From positions 36,447,648 through 36,511,647 of the forward strand of contig CM055101.1 of the NCBI GenBank assembly GCA_029204225.1: DNA of 64,000 bases, read 5' to 3'. Made by a program: the position numbers and the translations under genes. The notes beneath the pieces are model-generated. The model saw nothing but the letters and a program-made list of their open reading frames with translations. It had not been told where the DNA came from and ran no database searches. Positions 54,748 through 64,000 of the stretch are shown here, piece after piece (within the stretch, counting starts at the first letter, position 1; every line of letters starts with the position of its first letter). The DNA comes from Diphasiastrum complanatum. Lineage: Eukaryota > Streptophyta > Lycopodiopsida > Lycopodiales > Lycopodiaceae.

Positions 54748-56278
54748 ATGCTAGATGGGTATAAAGAAGAAGACATATTTAAAGAGGAAGATGCATAGGC
54801 AAAAACTCAAGGCCAATCTAGACAAGCTATAAGATATGGAGCTCCTCCCGAACAACCTTGGATTCTAGTGATGTCCTTGGACTAGTTTCACACCTTGGAT
54901 GGATGATCCAGAACATGATGGATGAAAAGACCGTCATGGATAAGAGGACTTCAGATTTGGGATTAGAGAACACTCTTAGAATAGAGAATTGAAGATCGCC
55001 AAACAACACGAAGAAAAATCCAAAGCAGAACTGAAGCCTTGGAGAAATACGTCGCAACACTCCAGAATGTGCTCACTACTGCACATGATCATGTCGATAA
55101 AGCCGTTCAGGACGCCAAGTAGCAACTTCACTTATTGCAAGGACAACTAGACATGGCAAATCTGAATAAAAAAATGATCTTTGGAGAGTTGGATGCCACA
55201 GCTATGGAGCGTGATAATATGCTCTATGCACAAAGACCATACCATCATGTCTCGCAAGAGGAGATAAGACAATTGTTCTGAAAGGTCAAAACCTATAAAC
55301 AGTCATTGGTTGGATTCCAAGACAAGTTTGATCATTTAAGGGCAAGGCATCTTATGAATTGGCAACGACAAAGTTGATCATAAAAGCCTCTTAGAGACAA
55401 CCCCTCAGATCTCGGTACCTGTAATGCCAGCTTTCTCGCCTCCACAACAAGACTAGGGAGAAATGAATACAGGAATGGATCAAGGGGCCAAAGAAGAACC
55501 AACCACAACTTCTCAAGCCATGGATGCAGGGCCATCTTCATCAAAGGCCACACCATTGTTTCAGAAACCGGTCACCATCGAGGAACAGATCCAAACATTT
55601 TCACATCAGCATCCACATGAATCCTCGAGGGGTGGCTGGGGTATCAAATTCAAGACTTCAGAGATTTAAGTCAGAAAGAAATTGGATAAGCTACCCACAT
55701 TGGGTGAGCAACCACCATGGCATATAATAGTTTTTGAAAAGACTCCCTATTCAATAAGGAGTTATGTAACAAGCCCTTGCCAGCTCCGGGTGGATCCATA
55801 TTACATTCCAATGTCGCATAGGAATAAATGAAAAGATTTGGGAGTACCAATGGACAAAATCACCATCTATACCCCAAATTGGCCCATAATCTATCAACAA
55901 TACAATTAGTCGATTGTAGTAGATTTCAACCGAGCCCTCCAGGCTTATGGATACGAGTACAGATTTTTACCAGATCCGACTGTTAGACAATTAGCAAATG
56001 ACTTGACCAAGTTGGCTTCAGTTTCTACCAGTTGGTGGGATGATTACTTACCAACATTGGCTTTCGATCCAAATGTCCCTATGGCGTCCGACAAAGTCCA
56101 AGACCAATTTCTAATAACAAGATTGTACTATCAATCTGTGATGTTGGGTGGATCATGGGAGTCCAAATTTATTGCATGGACAACATCAAATTGGATTTTT
56201 GATGCAAATAAGTGTTTTTTTCCGCACAAAACTGATTTCAATATGGAGCGCCTGGAGTTCATAAAAAAGGTTCAATAG
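54748..56278 (+). pseudogene. Element E copy 2, second ORF (coiled-coil protein)
   Basis: Starts MLDGYKEEDIFKEEDA (ATG at 54748, 12 bases after the TAG), then the broken coiled coil (KIAKQHEEKSKAE-like, LEKYVATLQNVLTTAHDHVD, LLQGQLDMANL). Next GELDATAMERD, PHESSRGGW at about 55615, LASVSTSWWDDYLPTLAFDP, FLITRLYYQSVMLGGSWESK, WTTSNWIFDANK and FPHKTDFNMERLEFIKKVQ, with a stop at 56276-56278. Many stops. The C-terminal 90 residues (56003-56278) are clean. Its order matches 33255-31671 throughout. Confidence 0.65.
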
Positions 56279-56362
56279 CATTCAATAAAGGTCCCAACCA
56301 GAGCCCAAAGTAATAAATCTCATGAGGTGTCATGGGACCGCCACCAGTTTTGGTGGGGGTAT

Positions 56363-57180
56363 TGTAGGGGATACTGTAGGAGGTTTGCGGATATTGAGGC
56401 AACCTTAACCCTAGTTAATAAGCGAGAGGGATTTGGCACCCTGCATGTGTAAGTCCAACCTGATGATCACATAGATAAATGATTAATTAAGTCAATAAAA
56501 GGACTTTAGGTCTTTTTGCGGGATTTTTAATGTCGTAGGGCCTAATAGTAAAGTTAGCGAATAAAATAGGGATTCCCATCAAACTTCATATTCAAATTGG
56601 TTCCCTCCAATTTTTGAATGGGTCCCCTCACTTTTTAAAATTTAAATAGTTAGGGAGGTAGAAATTAGTCAATAGGATTCGAGGCCAAAGCCCTAAAATC
56701 CACTATATAGAGTGGTAATTTCGAATCATTTGTACATGTTCTCTTCATTTCAATACAAGCAGGTTGGCCCTCTTATGAAATGGATATGGAATGTCCTTGC
56801 TCTTCATCTTTCCTCCTCTAACTCTCATGTTTTCTTTGGATTTTCTATTTGTTGGATTTGATGCTTATTGGGATTGATTGTTCTTATGCTTTTTGTGAGA
56901 GAGAAAGGGAGAGAGAGAAGAGTGAGTTTTTATCATTGTTGTGGATCTAGTATTAATGGATGTAGTGTTAATGGATCTTAGTGTTAGACATGAATCATAT
57001 GCATTTGTTGGATTATGAAATATGTTGTCGCTCTCATGGGAACGAATCTTCGCGTGACAACTAGTTAATCCTCATCATCTCCTTGATGCTTGTGTTCTTG
57101 GACCTAGGGTTGAGAGAAGGATATTAAATGCCTACTACACTTACAATTGTCGATTGTATTGTAATCTCAATTTAGTTTAT
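56363..57180 (+). mobile_element. Putative 3' LTR of element E copy 2
   Basis: A purine-rich tract (GGTGGGGGTAT at 56352-56362) 70 bases after the ORF2 stop is followed by TGTAGGGGATAC, the layout of a polypurine tract and LTR start. CACTATATAGAG near 56702 is a plausible TATA box. The right end is not defined, and no second LTR was found to confirm it. Confidence 0.45.
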
Positions 57181-57463
57181 TATAATAAATCTATTCTAAA
57201 CTCATTCTATTTTATCTATACAAATCTATTCTATTAAAAAAAAAAATTAAAATCTTAATAATTAGCATTCTCTCTCTCTCTCTCTCATCATTTATTCATC
57301 TATTTTACAATCTATTCTACTCTTACAACATTCAAATATTCTTAAAAGTTCTCTCTCACTCTCTCACTCTCTCTGTCATCATATACTTTCTCTCTCACTC
57401 TTTGTCATCATTTCTACAAATCTTATACACACAAACATATGTTGACATCTGAACACACACAAA

Positions 57464-57467
<4 letters not shown>

Positions 57468-57497
<30 letters not shown>
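57468..57497. repeat. (CA)15 microsatellite
   Basis: Pure CA. Preceded by CT-rich stretches at about 57272-57290 and 57350-57385. Confidence 0.9.
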
Positions 57498-57498
<1 letters not shown>

Positions 57499-57776
57499 AA
57501 ATCTTACTCTCTTTGTCCTCTTTATTACCATACATAAAAACAACAAACAAACAAAAAATAGTAAGTTCCGCACCAATACGCTTCCGCAAAGCTAAATCTA
57601 TAAATCAATCTAGTTCGTGCATGGCTACAGAATTGACCACATCAATCTAGTGACTTCGAACAAGTAGCATGGTCTTCGATTCATCAAAGTCGAAGTCAGA
57701 GTTGTCCTGAATCCGATAGACATAGTTTCATGCATCAAGGACACTCGCTTCTCATGTCGCGACGTGTAACCCGACA

Positions 57777-57821
57777 TGGTATCAAAGCACTATTATTAGA
57801 TACCCAACATGGTATCAAAGC
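57777..57821 (+). promoter_or_regulatory. Duplicated Copia primer binding site
   Basis: TGGTATCAAAGC occurs at 57777-57788 and again at 57810-57821, each preceded by ACA. The usual site is TGGTATCAGAGC. The first presumably marks the end of a 5' LTR ending CCCGACA; that LTR itself was not delimited. Confidence 0.65.
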
Positions 57822-57954
57822 ATGTAGTTTATACAGTCTGATTCCTTCAAACCATTTGTAGAAATGATAATTTTGATATAAGGTAGACACTTATTATAAT
57901 TGTTTCCAGTCATATAATCTACTATCTAGCATACACTCATCTTAAACTTCTGAA

Positions 57955-58260
57955 ATGGATTCGCAATCATAGTATGCTCTAATGGTAGACAAACTCAATG
58001 GTTAGAATTACCACTTATGGAAATTCAAGATGAAGGTAGTATTGATGGCCAAGGAATTATGGGAAATAGTCGCTGGGATCGAACTACATCCCAGTGTTGA
58101 TGAGCAAGCCATTTCCAAGTGGAAGCTTAGGGATGGGAAGGCTTTCGTCTTGATCACCCTTAACATCTCTGACACATGTATTGATTATATCAGACAAGCC
58201 CAATCTTTGAAAAAAGCTTGGGACATATTAAGCACACTTTACAAAGTGAGAGATGTCACT
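57955..58260 (+). pseudogene. Copia gag N-terminus (family C), cut by an LTR
   Basis: ATG at 57955 (MDSQS, then a stop), VDKLNG, HLWKFKMKVVLMAKELWEIV, KWKLRDGKAFVLITLNISD, KKAWDILSTLYKVRDVT. The frame ends where an LTR begins at 58263. Related to the gags at 14544 (minus) and 59510. Confidence 0.8.
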
Positions 58261-58262
58261 TT

Positions 58263-59411
58263 TGTTGGAGTTTAATCTTACTCCTACTCATCATTTTCAC
58301 CCCTTTCATCTCTTAAGTAAATCACTCTCTCAAGCATTCTGCAAAAAATATGCTATCTTTTAGTCTATAGAAATACACGTAAAGTCCAAACAGGCAGAAC
58401 TGCAAGCTACCGCAATTTCAATGATTGTGGTTATATACGAAGACTCATTGCAAGAAACCTAAAGTGTATGGCTTACGGTTACTTACGAAGTAAATCGCAA
58501 AGTCTCGCCTATGACTACTTATGAAATGAACGCACCACAAGGCACCGCAATCAACTTGCCTACTGTCTGAACTCGAAGACTGAACGAACCCGCAAAGTCT
58601 TGCTTACGGTTCCTACGAAGTGAATGAACATAAGCTTCTTCACGCTCCTGCGGACACGCTCTCGAAGGAGACTTCAAGTACTTGCTTACGTCTTCACGCT
58701 CCACCAATAACCGATCAACGGATCAGTACTAAGGGCTGCTAATGACCTTTTAGACTGTAATTAGAATAACCAAAGGATCTTATGACAGCTATATAAACAT
58801 CTGAGCATTTGAAGAGTAAACATATACATAACCTAAGAATAGAAATCAAATGACTAAAAGCAGTCTTCTAGTACCTGACTCCTCAGAGTTAGTGATCATT
58901 ACAGAGAGAGTTAAAAGTATTCAAAACCATAGCAATTGATTTGTTTTTTTAAGTAGGATTGTGCGCTTATCAACGTGATTGCCTTGTGATCTAATAATTG
59001 TTATTACAACACTAAATATATAGATTCGCTATTGTTCTTATCAGTTGTATTCATGCTTGAATGTCTCTTACTTTTCTTCTCTACTTCCAATAACTTCTTA
59101 AATGAAGAAATGTATGGCAGTCATTGATGCCTAATTATTCGCATGTTTTCTATCAATAACAGAGAAGACATTGGCTGTCTCAGATGCCTAATCATTCACA
59201 TTCTCTTTGTGGTTGTCTATGACACCTACATTGACATCAAATCAAATCAGAACTACTTTGCATTCTTAGTCTCTGAAGTAATCCAAAATTCTTATTCATC
59301 AATTTTCAACTGTTTCATCATTGTTTTCCTTGATTGGGGGTGATGGCCTCCATTCCGCTGCGGCCTATCAAACCACCCTTTGTGTGTGTTAGCTTGTCAT
59401 CATCCCCAACA
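58263..59411 (+). mobile_element. Copia 5' LTR, TGTTGG...CCAACA, 1149 bases
   Basis: Inverted ends TGTTGG and CCAACA, three bases before a primer site. It contains repeated TACGAAG-type phrases (58430-58640) like those at 8450-8700. It is inserted into the gag at 57955-58260. The short open frames inside are not genes. Confidence 0.75.
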
Positions 59412-59414
59412 GAG

Positions 59415-59426
59415 TGGTATCAGAGC
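59415..59426 (+). promoter_or_regulatory. Primer binding site, tRNA-iMet type
   Basis: TGGTATCAGAGC, three bases after the LTR end. Confidence 0.9.
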
Positions 59427-59509
59427 GGGTTTTGGATTTAAAAGAGTCTTAAGATAAAGAACCTTATATGTTCTTGTTTTTCTAGAGCTAGTTTTATATC
59501 TAATTTGTA

Positions 59510-60019
59510 ATGTCTGTTCATCGATTATCTTGTAAGGTTCAACCTCAGAGATCCGTCTGATCAACAAATTCAACGGAGATAATTTCCACATGTGGAAACT
59601 CAGGATGAGGATGATCTTGATCAAGAAGGAGCTATGGAAATACATAAATGGTTCGATAGCCAGACCGACAGAACCTAAATTGCTCTTAGCTTGGGAATCC
59701 AAGGATGGCAAAGCACTTGCCATTGTATCCTTGAATCTGAAGGACACTCAGATTGCTCACGTATCAAACAGTACCACCTCCAAAGAAGCATGGAATATCC
59801 TAACAAGTATTTATGAGACTTCAGATGTTTCGACTCGTCTCTTCTTGAGGAAAAAGGTCATTACACTCAAAATGAACGAAGGTATCTCAATCAATGACCA
59901 TTTGAACGAGTTTAAACTGTTGCTTAATCAACTTGCTGCCATGGTTCTCCTGTTTTAGAAGAACACTCAACAATGTCTCTTCTCGCCAGTCCATCCTCCT
60001 ACAACAACCTAGTATCTGT
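59510..60019 (+). pseudogene. Copia gag (family C), truncated
   Basis: ATG at 59510 (MSVHRLSCKVQPQRS) with a frameshift near 59555. Then LINKFNGDNFHMWKLRMRMI, LLAWESKDGKALAIVSLNL, TTSKEAWNILTSIYETSD, KKVITLKMNEG, HLNEFKLLLNQLA, and in a shifted frame MSLLASPSSYNNLVSV. It breaks at about 60019 into an LTR of another element on the minus strand. Confidence 0.85.
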
Positions 60020-60388
60020 CTTTTTCTATTATTCTCTTTTTCTGCTCTATTTTGTGTTGATCCAAAATTGTGTTTATGTCTCCACTGTGTGGAGTTTACA
60101 AGATAGCTAAATAGAGAATTACGAGAGTAGTTAATGCTAATCAACTAGTTAGTTATTCTCTGTTATTGCTAACTCTTTCAGTTGGCAGCGCGAAATATTT
60201 GCCTTCATTTTTTTTTTTGTTTCGTTTCGTGTCATGTCTTTTGGTCCTTGAGGTATGTTTGACTTTTGCAAATTGTTCGCCCTTCGACCTTCACTTCGTT
60301 TCATGCTTTAGGGTTTTCGAGGTATGTTCGTCCTTCGACTTTCGCTTCGCTTCGTGACAAAGTTGTAGGAGTTCACAATTTCTGACAC
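60020..60388 (-). mobile_element. Copia 3' LTR, truncated, minus strand
   Basis: Begins TGTCAGAAATTG at 60388 on the minus strand after the purine tract AAGAGGGAG. 60020-60180 matches 62330-62491. The U5 end is missing. It contains two diverged copies of a GAGGTATGTT(T/C)G...CTTCG phrase (60250 and 60320). Confidence 0.75.
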
Positions 60389-60409
60389 TCCCTCTTGAAC
60401 CTTGCAACT

Positions 60410-61988
60410 TTGTATGTTAAATCCAATTGCCTTTCTTTGCTTTGCAAAGAGTGGCTTGTCGAGCGGCTTCGTGAGCATATCTGCAATAATGTCTTCAGAC
60501 TTTATGTATTGGACCTTGAGCTCTCCTTCCGAGATCAGATCTCAAATGTGATGGTACTTTAGAGGTATATGTTTTGTCTTTCAATGGAAGATAGGATCCT
60601 GGGACAAGTATATGGCACTTTGAGAATCCATCATCATCGTGCATGGTTCTCCTTTGGTATGCCAATTGCCTCCAACATCATCTGCAACCAAACTATCTCG
60701 TTCGCCACCTTTGAAGCTACGACATATTCAGCTTCACATGATGATTGAGCTACCAAGGTTTCCTTTTTGCATATCCAGGTGATTGCTACCCTGCATGCCA
60801 TTGAACATCCTCCTGTCACGGACTTGCTGTCATCTTTGCAGCTCGCCCAGCTTGCATCATTGTAGTGGTGCAGCTCAAATCCCTCTCTTTCATTGTCTGT
60901 TTTGTAGGTTAATCCCATATTCTGGGTACCCTTCAGATATTGTAGGATTCGTTTTGCCATTTGCCAATGCGCCATGCCAGGATTGGAAGATAATTGGCTT
61001 AAAGCATAAACAGAGATAGGTGATGTGTGATGTTGCTCCTGAATCAATGACTACATCGTAGTCTTGTTCAGTGTAGCTTGTTGAAGCTTCATCAAGTATT
61101 GTGAAGGCTTCATCACCTTTGTCTGCATCCTTGGATGACTCTACAACATTTGCTTTGTCAGCTTTGTTTTTTCTTTTTGGGTTGAATCTACAATTGTATG
61201 CAGAGCGCCCCTTCTTCTTGCAGTGCATGCAAGGTATTGTTGGATTGAACCAGCATTTGTTGGCTATGTGTCCTGGTTTGTCACAGTGATCACATGAAGA
61301 AGATTGTTGATTGTCATTGCCTCTGCTCGAAGTCTTTGTCTTGTCGAATCTGGGCTTGTTCTTGTTCTTCTTCTTTCCTTTTGTAAAGAGAGCTTTCTCC
61401 TGATCACTGCTTCCTTCTCCTTCATCCCTCATCAGTCTCTCATCAACGACAAGATTGATTGCTTTGTCGAATGTCATATCTGGTAGACTCAATATGAGCA
61501 TTCTCAACGGCTGATAGGACATAGGTAGAGATTTTATGAAGTACATCAACTGTTGTGGTGCTGGGACCTGTTGTTCCTGACCTGATACAACGAGTTGAGT
61601 GAAGATCGTTCTGATCTTCTCAACATGCTAATCCAACTGATTGCCATCCCATCTTATGGATTGCAGCTGATTGTGAAGATGCATCACTGAAGCGGCAGTC
61701 CTCACTTTGTACTTCTACTTTAGTCTTTCCCATGCTGCATGGCTGCTTTCGCAGTCCTTAATCTACATGAGTAGTTCTTCATTGATGGATGAAATGATGA
61801 CCGCCATTGCATGCTCATCCTTTCTAATCCACTCAACTCTCCTCGGGTCTCCCTCTGGGCACCTCTGTGAGTTCAGTCACCGACCAGATGCCTTCACCCT
61901 TCAGAAGCGTTTTGATTTTGAATTTCCACACTCTATAGTTTCTACCATCAAGGCTGATTGTTATTCTTGTCTGAATCGTTGTATCCAT
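60410..61988 (-). pseudogene. Copia deletion derivative: gag, zinc knuckles and protease joined to RNase H (family B)
   Basis: Minus strand: ATG at 61988 (MDTTIQTRITI), RNYRVWKFKIKTLL, broken middle, then the frame from 61549: YFIKSLPMSYQPL, two CCHC knuckles (CDHCDKPGHIANKCW, CMHCKKKGRSAYNC), EAFTILDEASTSYTEQDYD, and protease DSGATSHIT. At about 61020 it jumps, with a frame change, into RNase H: YALSQLSSNPGMAHW, KRILQYLKGTQNMGL, YNDASWASCKDDSKSVTGG, SSCEAEYVVASK, EIVWLQMMLEAIG. Integrase and RT are wholly absent. It shares its knuckle and protease with 12020-12400. Confidence 0.85.
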
Positions 61989-62040
61989 ATTATGTTGCCT
62001 AGAAAATCATTGTTTAGATATCAATAGTGATAACCTCAGT

Positions 62041-62052
62041 GCTCTGATACCA
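62041..62052 (-). promoter_or_regulatory. Primer binding site, tRNA-iMet type, minus strand
   Basis: Minus strand TGGTATCAGAGC, directly after the LTR end CGCGACA. Confidence 0.85.
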
Positions 62053-62491
62053 TGTCGCGAATGGATTGGTTTCACAAACGAGTTGTTTTCGTTTGGTTTT
62101 CTTATGCGGAAGCTTCCAAGATCCTAGGCATGTGACTATAGATCACAGAACATAAATTATTCTAGCAATCAAGATGACGAAAAACAAGGAGATGGAGAAG
62201 GGAGTAGTTGTATTATCAATTTTTTATTTTGGATCGAGAGGATCAATGTCTCGCTCATTGGCGGCCTGTTGACACTCAGCTCAATGGTTGTGTTCTGCTT
62301 GTTGGCAGACTTTCATGCACATCTATTTTCGTGTCTCTGTCTTTTTCTATTCTTCTCTTTTTCTGCTCTGTTTCTTGCTCTATTTTGTGTTGATCCAAAA
62401 TTGTGTCTATATCTCCACTGTGTGGAGTTTACAAGATAGCTAAACAAAGAATTACAAGAGTAGTTAACTAGTTAGTTATTCTCTGTTATTT
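62053..62491 (-). mobile_element. Copia 5' LTR, truncated at its U3 end, minus strand
   Basis: Ends CGCGACA at the primer site. 62330-62491 matches 60020-60180 of the 3' LTR. The first part of the LTR (equivalent to 60388-60181) is missing, because the sequence switches to Copia integrase at 62492. Confidence 0.75.
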
Positions 62492-63290
62492 GATGCTCAT
62501 GTTTGGCATCAAAGACTAGGTCATTTAAACATGAGTTCAATCTTGTACTTGCATCATAACAGTATGGTCAAGGACATGAATATTAATGTTGTTTTCACAA
62601 GCCAAAAGAGCGAAGTCCATTCTGTCACTAATTCACAGTGAATTATATGGTCCTATGAGCATACCCTCTCTTGGTCAAGCTCTATATTTCATCACATTTA
62701 TTAATGACTTCTCTTGATTCACCAGGATCATGTCCATAAAGAACAAGTCTAAAGCATTCTGCTTCAGAGAATTCAAAAAATTTCCTGATAGCCAAACTGA
62801 GACCTTGCGGTCTGATTCAGAGGGAGAGTACATGTCAGATGAAATGGCAGACTATCTATCATCATGCGACATTCACCATCAGTTCACAACAAGCTAATCT
62901 CCTCAACATAATGGAGTGGCTGAAAGAAAAAATCAAACACTGTTGGAAGCATCACGATCCATGATGTCCAATGCTCAATTACCCAAGAAATTTTGGGCTG
63001 AAGCGATCTCTACTGTCTGTTATCTACAGAACTATTCAAGCACCAAGATAGTCGACTCCAGAACACCGTTTCAAGCCTACTACGACTACAAACCAAGTCT
63101 GAAATATCTATGAGTATTCAGATATCTGATCTAAGAAAGAAGTTAGACCCAATAAGCTCTAAGTATATCTTGATCGGCTATTCAACATCGCATAAGACAT
63201 ATCGCATTTATGATGATGATACAGGTCAGATCTCAATCAGCCAAGATGTTGTCTTCCTTGAAGACAAAATTTATGATTTCAAGTAGAAAG
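62492..63290 (+). pseudogene. Copia integrase, plus strand
   Basis: HVWHQRLGHLNMSS (zinc domain), SELYGPMSIPSLGQ and FITFINDFS (first Asp block, Asn at one place), LRSDSEGEYMSDEM (second Asp), SPQHNGVAERKNQTLLEASR (catalytic Glu), LPKKFWAEAISTVCYLQN, TPFQAYYDYKPSLKYL, GYSTSHKTYRIYDDD, SISQDVVFLEDKIYDF. Stops at about 63110 and 63283. RT is missing after it. Confidence 0.85.
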
Positions 63291-63300
63291 CATAAATGTA

Positions 63301-63394
63301 GGAGTTTTTGGGAAAAGACTTGTTCATGAATCATAGGACTTCACTTGGAGTGTTATCAAAGTCTATGCTAAAACTAGTTGAAGAGGGAGTGTGA
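63301..63394 (+). pseudogene. Copia RNase H tail directly after integrase
   Basis: LGKDLFM and HRTSLGVLSKSMLKLVEEGV, the same tail as 7148-7300. Everything between the integrase C-terminus and this tail (about 1.8 kb in an intact element) is deleted. The stop overlaps the LTR. Confidence 0.8.
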
Positions 63395-64000
63395 AATATT
63401 CAACTAGTTTTATCATATTTGCTATATTTCCATATTTGGAAAATTGAGGCCAACTTTGTTTTAGACTTAGATTTTGACTTTTCAAAGTTCAATAGTCTAA
63501 AATTCATTTGAATAAAGTCTTTTTGAAAGTGTGGGAAGAAGTCGAGTTTGAGTAGATTCAAATCTGAATGTTGGGTACTTTGAATCTAGACCCAAAAATA
63601 GTAGGATTAGCATTCTGGTGGGAAAGCCAAGTGGCCAAATAGGGTTTGGACCTGTTATAAAAGGAGGTAGCTCATGGAGAGAGATATCTTCTCTCTTCTC
63701 TATCTCATTTCATGCTTATACATGGTTCTCTTGGGTTCTACTATCCATTGGTGCACTATACTTGTGATTGCATGCAATTCTATTTGTAGAATGATCTATA
63801 TTTGTTATTTTTGGATCCACATGTGTGAAATACAATAACTTGCTGGTTTTTTACGGACAACAACAATACTTTATCATTTTATTCATGTTTGATCAAGTTC
63901 TATTAGAGTTTGCATCTCATTCTGTGTGTAGATGCTGATTTTTCTACATTGGTGAGATTGGTAGAGTAGCTTCTTTTGTAACCCAAGATCTTTTTGTGGA
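63390..64000 (+). mobile_element. Copia 3' LTR, cut by the window end
   Basis: Starts TGTGAAATATTC after the purine tract GAAGAGGGAG. Aligns with 7296-7895 throughout. Contains CCACATGTGTGAAAT at the place of the 7729 palindrome. Confidence 0.8.

Overview
The window reads as nuclear DNA of a land plant, most likely a seed plant with a large, retrotransposon-rich genome. The grounds are Ty1/Copia and Ty3/Gypsy elements with initiator-Met-tRNA primer sites (TGGTATCAGAGC), an interstitial run of the Arabidopsis-type telomere unit TTTAGGG, GT-AG introns, a plant DOXC dioxygenase, a plant ZAT-type zinc finger and long (GA/CT)n arrays. The species cannot be named from sequence alone. A gymnosperm or other giant genome is possible but unproven.

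Host genes are few. The only one that looks intact is a four-exon 2-oxoglutarate/Fe(II) dioxygenase on the minus strand (15647-17453, 358 residues by my splice model), with tandemly duplicated modules upstream. The last exon of a GNAT acetyltransferase (4223-4469, plus) stands without its other exons. A frameshifted C2H2 zinc-finger/EAR repressor remnant lies at 24990-25449, and an unrecognised broken coding stretch at 26187-26674.

Almost everything else is decayed LTR retrotransposons. 1-2964: internally deleted Gypsy remnants, minus. 7148-7895: Copia tail plus LTR, a family seen again at 63301-64000. 9125-13623: a Copia chimera whose gag/protease belongs to one family and whose second zinc knuckle, protease and integrase belong to another. 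13848-14953: Copia gag and LTR, minus. 20340-23712: Copia and Gypsy polymerase scraps. 31671-35535 and 54230-57180: two copies of an element family carrying unfamiliar ORFs, apparently 3' of a Gypsy-like integrase. 35540-37000: truncated Copia. 37439-46726: a Gypsy element split by a Copia insertion (37916-45309) whose 3' end has been duplicated around telomere repeats. 46733-51262: Copia fragments, minus, one interrupted by three tandem tRNA-derived mini-SINEs. 51820-53310: a degenerate repeat field. 57777-63290: nested Copia elements, including a deletion derivative that keeps only gag/protease and the RNase H end.

No autonomous intact retrotransposon is present: every pol region I could follow has frameshifts, stops or deletions. 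The most unusual items are the two-ORF element family, the tandem SINE cluster sharing one 14-bp target duplication, the telomere-repeat scar inside a duplicated Copia 3' end, the GGTCGAAAAAT/GGATGCAAA repeat field, and a perfect palindrome TTCACACGTGTGAA recurring in Copia LTR or leader sequence. All family assignments come from reading motifs by eye; no database search was run.
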